DNA of 64,000 nucleotides, taken from contig RDYN01000024.1 in NCBI GenBank assembly GCA_004293365.1, positions 1 through 64,000 on the forward strand, given 5' to 3'. Shown here piece after piece: positions 34,914 through 42,723 of this stretch. The DNA is from Oscillatoriales cyanobacterium. GTDB taxonomy: Bacteria > Cyanobacteriota > Cyanobacteriia > Cyanobacteriales > Microcoleaceae. Below the pieces are notes generated by a model. That model worked only from the letters and a program-made list of their open reading frames with translations, was not told the DNA's origin and ran no database searches. A program made the translations under genes and the position numbers. Positions within the stretch are counted from its first letter, which is position 1. Each line of letters begins with the position of its first letter.

Positions 34914-35819
34914 CTATTCCTCCCGCAAATTTTGGACATCTTCCACACTCAAACCAGTAGTTTGACTAATAGTTTGATTGTCAAGAACATTGAGAAGTTG
35001 CCTAGCAATTTCCAGAGCCTTTTCTCTCATTCCTAGCGCGAGTCCTTCTTCTCTGCCTTCTTCTCGCCCTTCTTCTCGCCCTTGTTCTCGTCCTTGTGCG
35101 AGTCCTTCTTCAATTCCCTTTCGCAAGATTCCCTGCTGATCCATAATATACCTCTCGCGATCTTCTAAATCTTTCAACTCTTCAGGATTCAAGTTAGTTT
35201 CATTAGCAATCGCAAAAGCTTGTTGTATTTCCGAGACATTTTCCATTGTTGACGGTACCACTTCCAAACTGGGGGCATTTTTCATAAAATAAACCCACTT
35301 ATCAGTCAAAGTTTCCAACTGATCCAATTGTTTGTTGAATTTGGGCAATTCAATAAATATCATTTCCATCCCTGGATCTGGATACTCAAATAAACGTTCT
35401 TTCTCCTTGAACAAAAAGTGAGAAATTACTTCTCGGTCATTGTCAAACATTTCAAAATCTGTAATTGTCAAAGCAATTACAGGTTTTAACTTAAAATAAC
35501 CTTCACCGCGAATCAGTTGTGTCGAGTAAGTTTTCGCAGTATTGTAAACCACCCGTTTCGCAAAAGATTCTACATTTAAAACTTGCATCTCGATAATTAC
35601 AGTTGCGCCTCCTGCAAGTCTGGCTTTGACATCCAGGTAAGAGTCTTTGAGATACGGGACTCTCGATGCTAAATACGGATCGATAATTTCTAAGTCGGTG
35701 ATGGTGGGATTGCCATCATAAATCATGGCATTGAGAAAGCTGATTAAGATTGGTTTGCTTTCGTTCCCGCCGAAGATTTTTTTGAAGGCAAAATCGGTTT
35801 TGGGGTTAATGAATCTCAT
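34914..35819 (-). CDS. Rpn-family PD-(D/E)XK nuclease / putative transposase
   Basis: The family start MRFINPKTDFAFKKIFG is at 35819; the frame stays open to 35876 but the extra 19 residues are unlikely. The nuclease core shows DFAFKKIFGGNESK, then DLEIIDPY, the DVKAR stretch and VIIEMQVLN, giving the D...E-x-Q variant of PD-(D/E)XK. Rpn (PF12784-like) proteins promote recombination in E. coli and are suspected in defence. The C-terminus contains an exact GREEG repeat (QGREQGREEGREEGREEG), probably grown by DNA slippage, then a helix ALEIARQLLN and the TTGLSVEDVQNLREE tail. Confidence 0.9.
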   Translation of the reverse strand: MRFINPKTDFAFKKIFGGNESKPILISFLNAMIYDGNPTITDLEIIDPYLASRVPYLKDSYLDVKARLAGGATVIIEMQVLNVESFAKRVVYNTAKTYSTQLIRGEGYFKLKPVIALTITDFEMFDNDREVISHFLFKEKERLFEYPDPGMEMIFIELPKFNKQLDQLETLTDKWVYFMKNAPSLEVVPSTMENVSEIQQAFAIANETNLNPEELKDLEDRERYIMDQQGILRKGIEEGLAQGREQGREEGREEGREEGLALGMREKALEIARQLLNVLDNQTISQTTGLSVEDVQNLREE

Positions 35820-36010
35820 TGTTGGTTTCCACTCTCTTTTAGGGATTTGACGACTCAATCTATCGAGCAATGACAATCAAAACATTTTAAAATTTGCTGG
35901 CGGCTGTGGGTATAGCTATATTTTACTATATGGCGATCGCTGAACATCAAGATGTCTTGAATAATTAAAATTATAACTTATACCCTAACAATGCAGCACC
36001 ACATAAAATT

Positions 36011-36066
36011 GGTTTGTAGTGAGGACTTTAGTCCTCATAGTCTGAGGACTAAAGTCCTCACTACAA
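36011..36066. repeat. Single GTAGTGAGGACTTTAGTCC hairpin
   Basis: GGTTTGTAGTGAGGACTTTA and its inverted copy are separated by a short loop (CTCATAGTCTGA). It stands between the Rpn gene start and the 3' end of the HTH protein gene, on which it may act as a terminator. Confidence 0.9.
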
Positions 36067-36087
36067 GCACTGTTAACATGACTACTT

Positions 36088-36582
36088 CTATTCGGTCAAA
36101 TCGACTTGTCGAATCTCTTCTAGCGTCAGATCCAAACATTGCGCGATTTGCTCGTCGCTCAATCCTATTGCTTGCAAGCGATCGATCGCCTCAATTTTCG
36201 CCTGCTGCTTTCCCCGCAAAAACTCAGGCGACTCTTCCTGTGACGTGCAGATATTTAAAGAGCCAATTACATGACCGCGAGCGACATGATTCCCACTAAT
36301 GACGCCGCCAGTAACATTGCTAATCATCGACTTGCGAATCAGTGCCGATCGCAAATTTAACTTATTAACCTCTTCTCCAAAAGAATCAGAGAACAACGGC
36401 CATAGCTCGTAGCCCACATCTTTAGCATAACCCTCAGTACAATTCAGCGTTTGAGCAATATCGCCGTACTTTTGCCGCTTCAAAACGCCCTCAATCACAC
36501 CAACTTGCATATCATCTAAATGCTTGCCAGTTTTCGCAAAGACCACTTCATCAGCAAAAGCCAGTGCTTCCTTAACGTTCAT
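36088..36582 (-). CDS. Small HTH protein of the vMAP/NLR-associated type with RHIM-like stretch
   Basis: A 164-aa protein. Residues 1-80 match the HTH domain found at the N-terminus of many cyanobacterial NACHT/NB-ARC, CHAT or vWA-associated proteins (MNVKEALAFADEVVFAKTGKHL, then QKYGDIAQTLNCTEGYAKDVGYELW). Residues 88-112 are Gly/Asn/Val-rich (SNVTGGVISGNHVARGHVIG, then SLN); HVIGSLNI resembles a RHIM-like amyloid core (h-h-G-x-x-N). Residues ~126-160 (AIDRLQAIGLSDEQIAQCLD) resemble the tail of Rpn nucleases such as the neighbouring one. No effector domain is fused. It may be an adaptor or a truncated remnant. Function unproven. Confidence 0.65.
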   Translation of the reverse strand: MNVKEALAFADEVVFAKTGKHLDDMQVGVIEGVLKRQKYGDIAQTLNCTEGYAKDVGYELWPLFSDSFGEEVNKLNLRSALIRKSMISNVTGGVISGNHVARGHVIGSLNICTSQEESPEFLRGKQQAKIEAIDRLQAIGLSDEQIAQCLDLTLEEIRQVDLTE

Positions 36583-36780
36583 CAGATTTCCCCACCAGAG
36601 CGCAACGATCGAACTAAAACCGTCTAGATCCGACTATTTTCGCCTTGAATACAAAAACGATTAAAGCTTTATCAAAACTTTTTATATTATACGACTTTAT
36701 CCGACCTTTTTCGACTATACAAATTAATTGGCAAGCTGTAGCATTGTGAATGTAAAACGATCGCTCAAAGAAACTAACTT
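36583..36780 (+). promoter_or_regulatory. Leader of the precursor gene pair
   Basis: The region has CGACTTTATCCGACC and TTCGACTATAC words, and then AATGTAAAAC (36749-36758) with CTCAAAGAAACTAACTT before the ATG. AATGTAAAAC recurs at 37131-37140 at the same place before the second precursor gene, so the duplicated unit includes its 5' flank. No convincing Shine-Dalgarno site is visible for either precursor. Confidence 0.5.
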
Positions 36781-36999
36781 ATGACGACTACCCAACTCGC
36801 TCTCGACAAAAAAGCAAATCCTTTGATGATGCACCTGAGCATCTTGCCCAAGTACAGCATCTCGCAAGAGCAAGCTAGCTACGATCCCAGCACCCAGACC
36901 TCCAACATCACCTCCATGAGTGGCTCCTGGTCTACTCGTGCTGGCTCCAGTATTTTTCAGTTTGAACCTAGTGATGACGACCAGCAAGAGGACGACTAG
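36781..36999 (+). CDS. Graspetide-type precursor peptide, copy 1
   Basis: A 72-aa peptide directly upstream, on the same strand, of a second copy and an MvdC/MvdD-type ATP-grasp ligase. A leader of about 30 residues (MTTTQLALDKKANPLMMHLS) is followed by a Ser/Thr-rich core (QASYDPSTQTSNITSMSGSW, residues 31-50) and a very acidic tail (SDDDQQEDD, 64-72). Side-chain hydroxyls and carboxylates for omega-ester bonds are therefore abundant. The microviridin core T-x-K-Y-P-S-D is absent. Identity to copy 2 is highest in the leader and tail. Assignment as a RiPP precursor is inferred from size, duplication and context. Confidence 0.75.
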   Translation: MTTTQLALDKKANPLMMHLSILPKYSISQEQASYDPSTQTSNITSMSGSWSTRAGSSIFQFEPSDDDQQEDD

Positions 37000-37044
37000 A
37001 ATTTTGAATTACTAAGAAATAATTCGATCGCCCTTTATGTTCTT

Positions 37045-37081
37045 GAAAGACCTGTATGAATTTTTGCATGACAGGTCTTTC
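37045..37081 (+). terminator. Conserved hairpin after precursor 1
   Basis: GAAAGACCTGT at 37045-37055 pairs with ACAGGTCTTTC at 37071-37081 (11-bp perfect stem, loop of 15 bases). There is no T-run after the stem, so it could be a partial terminator, an RNA-stability element or a processing site. Confidence 0.7.
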
Positions 37082-37162
37082 ACTATCAACATTATTTCAA
37101 TTAGTTTGATTGCGATACCAGTTTCACAAAAATGTAAAACCATAACTCAAAAAAACTAATGT

Positions 37163-37387
37163 ATGACGACTACCCAACTCGCTCTTGACAAAAAAGCGCA
37201 TCCTTTGATGATGCACCTGAGCATCTCGCCCAAGTACGGCATCTCCCAAGAGCAGTCTAGCTACGATCCCACCACCCAGACTTCCAACATCTCCTCCATG
37301 AGTGGCTCCTGGTGTGCTCGCAGTAGCTCCACTGGAGATATTATTTTCAGACCTCCTACTGATGACGACCAGCAAGAGGACGACTAG
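37163..37387 (+). CDS. Graspetide-type precursor peptide, copy 2
   Basis: A 74-aa paralogue of the upstream precursor; the ATG-to-ATG distance is 382 bases, and the whole unit including the downstream hairpin is duplicated. The N-terminal TTTQLALDKKA and PLMMHLSI are kept, as are SYDP, TQTSNI, SSMSGSW and the acidic DDDQQEDD end. Differences cluster in residues 51-65 (CARSSSTGDIIFRPP versus STRAGSSIFQFEP), so this part may form a variable loop or face a target. A Cys appears at 51. The pattern, with constant leader and tail and a variable middle, fits paired RiPP precursors handled by one ligase. Confidence 0.75.
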   Translation: MTTTQLALDKKAHPLMMHLSISPKYGISQEQSSYDPTTQTSNISSMSGSWCARSSSTGDIIFRPPTDDDQQEDD

Positions 37388-37432
37388 AATTTTGAATTAC
37401 TAACAAATAATTCGATCGCTCTTTCTTTTCTT

Positions 37433-37469
37433 GAAAGACCTGTCTGAATTTTTGCATGACAGGTCTTTC
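37433..37469 (+). terminator. Conserved hairpin between precursor 2 and ligase
   Basis: The same 11-bp stem as at 37045-37081 (GAAAGACCTGT at 37433-37443, ACAGGTCTTTC at 37459-37469), with one base changed at the loop edge. It lies 31 bases before the ligase ATG at 37500. Its position suggests control of precursor-to-enzyme ratio by partial termination or mRNA protection. Confidence 0.7.
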
Positions 37470-37499
37470 ATTGTCAACATTACTTCAATTAATTTAGTT

Positions 37500-38504
37500 A
37501 TGACTGACCTTTTAATCGTGACTTCCGAGACAGACATTCATGCAGATATCGTTATCAACGAATTGCAAAAATCAAATATTCGAGCAATTAGATTGAATTC
37601 CGAAAATTTTATTCAAAAAAGCAAATATGCTTACTCGTGGCAAGCTTCTGGCAATCCCAGTCAAAGTTTTTTGTTTTTTGAAGACTCCTTGAAAGAAGCT
37701 CAAGATATTGGCGTGATTTGGTGGCGAAAACCACAAAATTATCAAGTATTTCCGGAAGTTGATGATGCTTGGGCAATCAAGTATTGTCAAGAAGAAACAG
37801 AATCTTTAATGTACTCTCTGTCTGGCTTATATCCCAAAGCGAGGTGGGTTAATAACTACTACAAGATTAGATTGCCATCCCATCGCATCAACCAAATCCC
37901 CATTGCTCAAAAACTGGGAATTACTATCCCTCCCACACTCGTCACAAATTCCTACGACGCTGCTTGCAACTTTGTGACACAACAGGGAAAGTGCATTGTC
38001 AAACCGATGCGATACTCGGGATTCCTACATGATGACAAGCAGTACGCTTGCTATACTCGTCCCATTGATGTTGAAACACTTGAAGCATTTCGAGAGAGCA
38101 TTCGACTGGCACCTGTTTTCATTCAAAAACGCATTCAAAAGAAAGCAGAATATCGCGTTACATTAATCGGTAAGCATCATTTTGTTTGCCGCATTGATGC
38201 CGAACATACCAACGATGCAGACGTGACCTTAGATTGGCGCGTTACCGAACCAGACAAACTCGTTCATGTTCCAGATAGACTGCCGATAGATTACCTCAAC
38301 AAACTCCATCAAATGCTTGACGAGTTAGGCTTAAATTTTGGTGCATTCGACATCATTCGCGACGCTGACGATACGCTTTATTTTATCGAACTCAATCCCA
38401 ACGGACAGTGGTATTGGATCGAAATTCTCACTAAAATGCCTATGGTTCGCGCAATGGTTGAACTCATCGAAGATTTAGCGCTTCAATATCAACAGGATTG
38501 CTGA
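37500..38504 (+). CDS. ATP-grasp peptide ligase, MvdC/MvdD-type (graspetide maturase)
   Basis: A 334-aa enzyme from the ATG at 37500; the open frame extends to 37431 but that part lies in the hairpin. The N-terminal pre-grasp domain begins MTDLLIVTSETDIHADIV. ATP-grasp features are CIVKPMRYSG (Lys168), PVFIQKRIQKKAEYRVTLIG (205-224), and GAFDIIRD with FIELNPNGQWYWIE (Glu297, Asn299, Asn301 for Mg-ATP). The ELNPNGQWYWIE ending is typical of MvdC/MvdD enzymes. These join Ser/Thr hydroxyls or Lys amines to Asp/Glu carboxyls in a precursor peptide. It is the only ligase here, and no acetyltransferase, protease or ABC exporter gene is close by. Confidence 0.88.
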   Translation: MTDLLIVTSETDIHADIVINELQKSNIRAIRLNSENFIQKSKYAYSWQASGNPSQSFLFFEDSLKEAQDIGVIWWRKPQNYQVFPEVDDAWAIKYCQEETESLMYSLSGLYPKARWVNNYYKIRLPSHRINQIPIAQKLGITIPPTLVTNSYDAACNFVTQQGKCIVKPMRYSGFLHDDKQYACYTRPIDVETLEAFRESIRLAPVFIQKRIQKKAEYRVTLIGKHHFVCRIDAEHTNDADVTLDWRVTEPDKLVHVPDRLPIDYLNKLHQMLDELGLNFGAFDIIRDADDTLYFIELNPNGQWYWIEILTKMPMVRAMVELIEDLALQYQQDC

Positions 38505-38540
38505 ATTTTATCAAGAATTTATCGTCGCCCGCCTAGGAAA

Positions 38541-38687
38541 GAAACCGGGTTTTTTGCTGAGATTAAAAGTTGTGATGGGATAGTTGACTAAAAAACCCGG
38601 TTTCTGGTGCCCCGCCTGGGAAAGAAACCGGGTTTTTTGCTGAGATTAAAAGTTGTGATGGGATAGTTGACTAAAAAACCCGGTTTC
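38541..38687. repeat. Two tandem GAAACCGGG hairpin units after the ligase
   Basis: Two 83-bp units, hairpins at 38541-38604 and 38624-38687, pair GAAACCGGGTTTTTT with AAAAAACCCGGTTTC around an identical TGCTGAGATTAAAAGTTGTG loop. They end the precursor/ligase unit and the opposing HD-domain gene, and probably work as a bidirectional terminator. Confidence 0.9.
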
Positions 38688-38717
38688 TGGTGCCCCGCCT
38701 GGGAAAGAAACTAAACC

Positions 38718-39599
38718 CTAACGAACAGCAGCCACCTCCTCAACTCCCGCCTCAGAATGCTCCACCCGAAACACATTTGCACTTAAATTAGCAACAATTT
38801 GTTTCCCCTGCTGCGTCAGTTCCAAATAGCCGATCGCATCCTTGACATACCGATAAACCACATTCCAATAAAACTTAGGATACCCCTCCCGCAAATCCGC
38901 CGGATTGCGATACCCCAAAATCTGATTTTGACCAGTCTCTTCAAACTCATAAAACAGCCCAGTCACCTTTTGCAAATATCGCGGATCGCTCAACTGACCG
39001 ATTAAATCCGCCGCCCGCACCAAACCCGGATAATTCACAGTATCTTGATAGTCTTCATCCCGAGGAACCGGGAAACGAGTTAACTCAATATTCTGCTTAA
39101 CCAAGTCCGCATCAATCAGTCTGTGACCCCCAAAGCGCTCCTCAACAAACATCTTTCCCCGATCGACATGATAAGGGGTCAAACTCGCATCAGTCGCCCC
39201 CCTAGGTAGCGTTAATTTCATGTCACCTATTCCCGTCGCATACACTCCTAAATCTGTTCTATCTTGGCGGCAAACGCCCTTGACATACCCGATATCGTGA
39301 CACAGCAAAGCAATGTGAAAATGCAGCCAATGTTCGCAGGAAACACCGCCCTCGCGGATGTGCTTCCCGCGCAGAATTTCTTGTCCCACCAATGTCACTA
39401 AAATAGTGTGTTCCACATTGTGGTAAAGAGCATCGCTATTAGCAATATTTTCCAAAGCCATATCGGCTACCCAAGCAATAATTTCGCCATAGTCAGATTT
39501 GAAGCCACCGTAGGTGTGGCGGTAGCCTTCAATTAGCCGATTTACAAAATCGTTAATTAGCAGTTCAGTTGCGTTAAACATATTCACTTCCATGAGCAA
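38718..39599 (-). CDS. HD-domain metalloprotein (Npun_R2479-type)
   Basis: A 293-aa HD-superfamily protein typical of cyanobacteria. The metal motifs are ALYHNVEHTILVTLVG (H...H) and FHIALLCHDIGYVKGV (HD), with later CRQDRTDLG and YHVDRG. The start MLMEVNMFNATELLIND may begin at the third Met, which is the more conserved family start (MFNATEL). HD proteins are phosphohydrolases, often acting on nucleotides; the substrate of this group is not known. It is convergent with the graspetide ligase, with the hairpin pair in between. Confidence 0.88.
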   Translation of the reverse strand: MLMEVNMFNATELLINDFVNRLIEGYRHTYGGFKSDYGEIIAWVADMALENIANSDALYHNVEHTILVTLVGQEILRGKHIREGGVSCEHWLHFHIALLCHDIGYVKGVCRQDRTDLGVYATGIGDMKLTLPRGATDASLTPYHVDRGKMFVEERFGGHRLIDADLVKQNIELTRFPVPRDEDYQDTVNYPGLVRAADLIGQLSDPRYLQKVTGLFYEFEETGQNQILGYRNPADLREGYPKFYWNVVYRYVKDAIGYLELTQQGKQIVANLSANVFRVEHSEAGVEEVAAVR

Positions 39600-40586
39600 A
39601 AGTAGCTTATTAAATTATTTTTATAGTTATTGTTTTTGCTGTTACCGTTTGATCTTATTTTTGACTTGACCGCCCGGATGGATGCCCGCTCCTATCTAGA
39701 GGCATCCACTGATATTATCAACGATCGCGGCCTAAATGGGCGATCGCACAACTAGCAGGTTGACGCACCCCATAAATAATTGATCTCAATGGGCGATCGC
39801 GGTATGAGACCCCTCAATCAGCAGTACGGCGTTACATCTTCCCCGCATACATCAGTCGATTTTAGATTTTAGATTTTAGATTTTAGATTTACTTGCTGCA
39901 TTGAATCACCCGAACCCGAACTAGAGTCTAAAATTTTGGGCGGCTCACGACTCCTGTCGGAAAGCAAGTATCCGTTTTTGGCTGACCCCGCCCAAAAACG
40001 AGAGCGAGCGAAAACGCAACCCCACTAATTCTTCATATACAGGATTTAGCTTGCACATCGGCGGTATGTGGAAAAAATGGTGCCCGAATAACTGGATATC
40101 TCTCTCAAAAGAACACCGTGCTGGTATAAGCTGGCACAACCACCTAGCTATCTGTCGATCGCCCACTGCAATGGCCCAAGAGCCACTGTTGCACTGGTTG
40201 AACGAGGCGATCGCGAAAACTTAAGTATTGACACCGATTTTTAGAAAAAATACTTGTAGTCGAGTTCATAATTGACCTCAGTAATCCTGAGTAACAAAAA
40301 GTTATAAATTACCCTGATTACATCATCAACCAAACCCACCGTTACCCCAGTGACGTGAATAATTATTTCCTGTGACACTTGCGGCCCCAAAATGTGATAT
40401 ATAAAGTTCATAGTTGTGATGGCAAGTCCGCAAAAGTGTGAGACAGATCACCGCCTTTACCCGCTAACTGCTGTATCCTTAGAGGTATATAAAAAGATTA
40501 TATAAGTGGTAAATGCCGGCCTCTACTTTACCGTACTTCCCTGGGATATATTACCCGCTCAATTAACTAATACAAGGTTTCAGGCA
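39600..40586. other. Long intergenic region, short tandem repeat only
   Basis: Nearly 1 kb without a supported gene. A TTTTAGA-type tandem repeat (about four units) lies at 39860-39890, and several GCGATCGC palindromes occur. A 52-codon frame starting MWKKWCPNNW near 40067 and a reverse 73-codon frame have no recognised motif and are not called. The part from about 40370 to 40586 is AT-rich and probably carries the promoter of the next gene. Confidence 0.6.
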
Positions 40587-41402
40587 ATGATTAAACAAAA
40601 ATATAAATATGCCGACCTTTCTCAACGCCCCCACACAGATACCGTGCTGGAAAAACTCCCTGTAGAAGTTAAGGAGTGGGCCGAAAGCTTGCCTTGGAAC
40701 CAGCGGCGCTACGTCTTGTCCCTCTCCTACATATTGTGCGCCTCTACTCCCGAGTTGCAAGCAGAATTTTTAGATGACTACACCGCCGACGGCCTAGTCT
40801 CAAAAATGTTTGAAGATGTAGACACTCTACACCGAGTCAAAGAGTATTTAATCAGATTCCGAGTCAAAAAAGAATTAAACGAATCTGATTTAAGAAGCTA
40901 CATCAAACAATTTTATATCCACTCAGCTCAACAAGCCCGACGGGAAACTGACCAATATTTAGAATCGGCGCTCCGCTTCGTCTTGAGTACAGAAGAACGC
41001 AATAATGTTTTTAACTACATTTTGGGTTTTGAATTTATTAAAATTGTGTTTCAAATGAGCTGGTTGCAACACGAAAGATTAGCCAGACTGCAACAAAATC
41101 AGTCGCAGTTTATTGAAAGCTATATCAAGCCGATTCAACACGCACACAAAATTAATGCCATAATTGTACCCAAAGATGAGAGAATCTTTTTTGCCAGACG
41201 CGCTTATTACGTTCAACAGCCTAACGTTTCTTACAGAAAACTCATCGAGTTAGTCATGGCTACTTTTACTACAGAAATGGTGACTCACTGCGGATTTTCC
41301 ATCAGCCGCCACTCTCAAGCTATGCGCTTTGACTGCGATTACATTTACGATCCCGAACCAGAAGAAGCAAGATTTCCTACTGACTTGCAATTTATTAATT
41401 GA
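40587..41402 (+). CDS. Conserved cyanobacterial hypothetical protein
   Basis: A 271-aa soluble, helix-rich protein starting MIKQKYKYADLSQRPHTDTV at 40587; the frame is open from 40506 but the upstream segment is unlikely. Distinct segments are LPVEVKEWAESLPWNQRRYV, DDYTADGLVSKMFED, and a C-terminal VTHCGFSISRHSQAMRFDCD. I recall close relatives across cyanobacteria, but no function or fold name that I would trust. It has a long 5' region and no co-directional neighbour within 1 kb. Confidence 0.75.
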   Translation: MIKQKYKYADLSQRPHTDTVLEKLPVEVKEWAESLPWNQRRYVLSLSYILCASTPELQAEFLDDYTADGLVSKMFEDVDTLHRVKEYLIRFRVKKELNESDLRSYIKQFYIHSAQQARRETDQYLESALRFVLSTEERNNVFNYILGFEFIKIVFQMSWLQHERLARLQQNQSQFIESYIKPIQHAHKINAIIVPKDERIFFARRAYYVQQPNVSYRKLIELVMATFTTEMVTHCGFSISRHSQAMRFDCDYIYDPEPEEARFPTDLQFIN

Positions 41403-41712
41403 CTCTAGGCCGTCAGGTGTGCGCGGAGCGGTACACCCTAGGTTGCTTTTTTTCTCTTTATATCAATTCCGATTGTATCGGAATGATGTAACCGCAGAGA
41501 ACGCAGAGGACGCAGAGGGAGAGAAGAGAGAGATGAATAATTCCGATGCTGACGGAATTGATATTACTTTTAGTTGCGCGTTGCGGCCTGGAGAGTTTTT
41601 GAAGCATCGGGCTTCTAACCGGCAGGTTAAAACCGGGTTTTTAAGCCGGATTTGATATAAAATAGGAGGGCTGTATCAATTAACTTTCCGCTTGCATTTC
41701 TTCAATTTCAAA
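41403..41712. other. Intergenic region with CGCAGAGAACGCAGAGG repeat
   Basis: AACCGCAGAGAACGCAGAGG (41491-41510) is a copy of a dispersed word also seen near 4593 and, in a changed form, near 10043 and 49859. ATTCCGATTGTATCGGAAT (41467-41485) is a short palindrome. No gene supported. The bases at 41680-41713 carry the possible continuation of the AI-2E transporter gene past its stop. Confidence 0.65.
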
Positions 41713-42723
41713 CTAGCTAACTATCACTCCCGCTAGCGGAATAGCCAGAAATATTCCTAAAAGTCCTGCTGCTCTCGCGCCTACTAACAGTGCAAAAAAT
41801 ACGACTACCGGATTGAGGTTAAGCGAATTTTGCATGAGTCTCGGATGAATAAAGTTGTCTTGAATTTGCTGCAAAACAATGCAAGCTGCTAATACTTTTA
41901 AAGCTAGCCACACATTTTGAGACAATACAATAAAACAAACTAAGCTAATTCCCAGGGTCGCTCCTATCCCCGGAACTAAATCAAACAATCCGATTATAAA
42001 TGCTAAAATTAAAGGAAATCTCACACCTAGCAGCACGAAAACGACAAAACTTGCTGTGGTCAAAAATAACATTAACAGAAATTGTGCCTGGAAAAATCCT
42101 AAAAAGTTTCGCTCTATTGTTAAACTTAAACGCCTGTGCAGGTGTCGGGGTATAAATTTGAGAACTAACAGCCACAGCCTCTCTCCATCAAGTAACATGA
42201 AAGAAGCCACCACCATAATTAATATTAAATTCAATAGATTGGTTAGAAATACTTGTAAAAAAGCAATACTCGAAACAACTCCAGCTAAAGCTTGATTTCG
42301 CAGTTGTTCCTCAATAACTCGCAGGTTGACTTGCAGGTTTCTTGCTCGCAGGAATGCTTCGAGGCGCTCTGACAGAGGCGCTAGAGCATTCACAAATTCA
42401 GTCATGCTGTCAATTAATTGCTGTCCTTGAGATAAAAGAGTGACGCCTACGGTGACGGTGAGTCCGCCAAAAACTAAAATGGTGAGCAAGACAACTAAGG
42501 CGACAGCTAAACTTCTGGGTAACACTCGCTGGAGAGTTCGCACTGGATAGTTGAGCAAAAAAGCTACGAGTGCAGCAATTGTGAAAACTGCGACGGCGGT
42601 TTCAAAGTAAGCTAAAAGTTGCACTCCAGCCCAACCTGAAGCAAATAAAAGCAAAAACCTGACTAAGGCTAAATTGCTTAGCATATTCCAAAAATTGGGA
42701 GGGTTTCTTTCTTGCTCTTTCAC
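41713..42723 (-). CDS. AI-2E family transporter (PerM/YhhT-like), stop slightly early
   Basis: A 336-aa membrane protein with about eight helices. The family pattern is visible: an N-terminal pair (LLLFASGWAGVQLLAYFETA, AALVAFLLNYPVRTLQRVLP), a central soluble segment (LSERLEAFLRARNLQVNLR), and FDLVPGIGATLGISLVCFIV with the PGIG motif. It ends abruptly at LAIPLAGVIVS. The next codons after the TAG read FEIEEMQAES and then a stop, which looks like a natural tail, so a sense codon probably mutated to TAG. Ten residues lost would be tolerable. Members may export small molecules or act as antiporters. Confidence 0.88.
   Translation of the reverse strand: MKEQERNPPNFWNMLSNLALVRFLLLFASGWAGVQLLAYFETAVAVFTIAALVAFLLNYPVRTLQRVLPRSLAVALVVLLTILVFGGLTVTVGVTLLSQGQQLIDSMTEFVNALAPLSERLEAFLRARNLQVNLRVIEEQLRNQALAGVVSSIAFLQVFLTNLLNLILIMVVASFMLLDGERLWLLVLKFIPRHLHRRLSLTIERNFLGFFQAQFLLMLFLTTASFVVFVLLGVRFPLILAFIIGLFDLVPGIGATLGISLVCFIVLSQNVWLALKVLAACIVLQQIQDNFIHPRLMQNSLNLNPVVVFFALLVGARAAGLLGIFLAIPLAGVIVS

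Noticed and set aside
36724-37375. Antisense ORFs over the two precursor genes (87 and 83 codons)
   Set aside because: They shadow the duplicated precursor genes; the sense strand has the shared ATG, conserved leader and the ligase gene in the same direction.
36781-37387. Classical microviridin precursors
   Set aside because: The T-x-K-Y-P-S-D core is absent in both peptides, so I call only the wider graspetide type.
37431-37499. Extended N-terminus of the ATP-grasp ligase
   Set aside because: The extra 23 codons lie inside the conserved hairpin and start with TTG; MTDLLIVTSE at 37500 fits the family start.
39945-40240. Short ORFs on both strands (73 and ~52 codons)
   Set aside because: No recognisable domain or ribosome site; composition typical of non-coding DNA.
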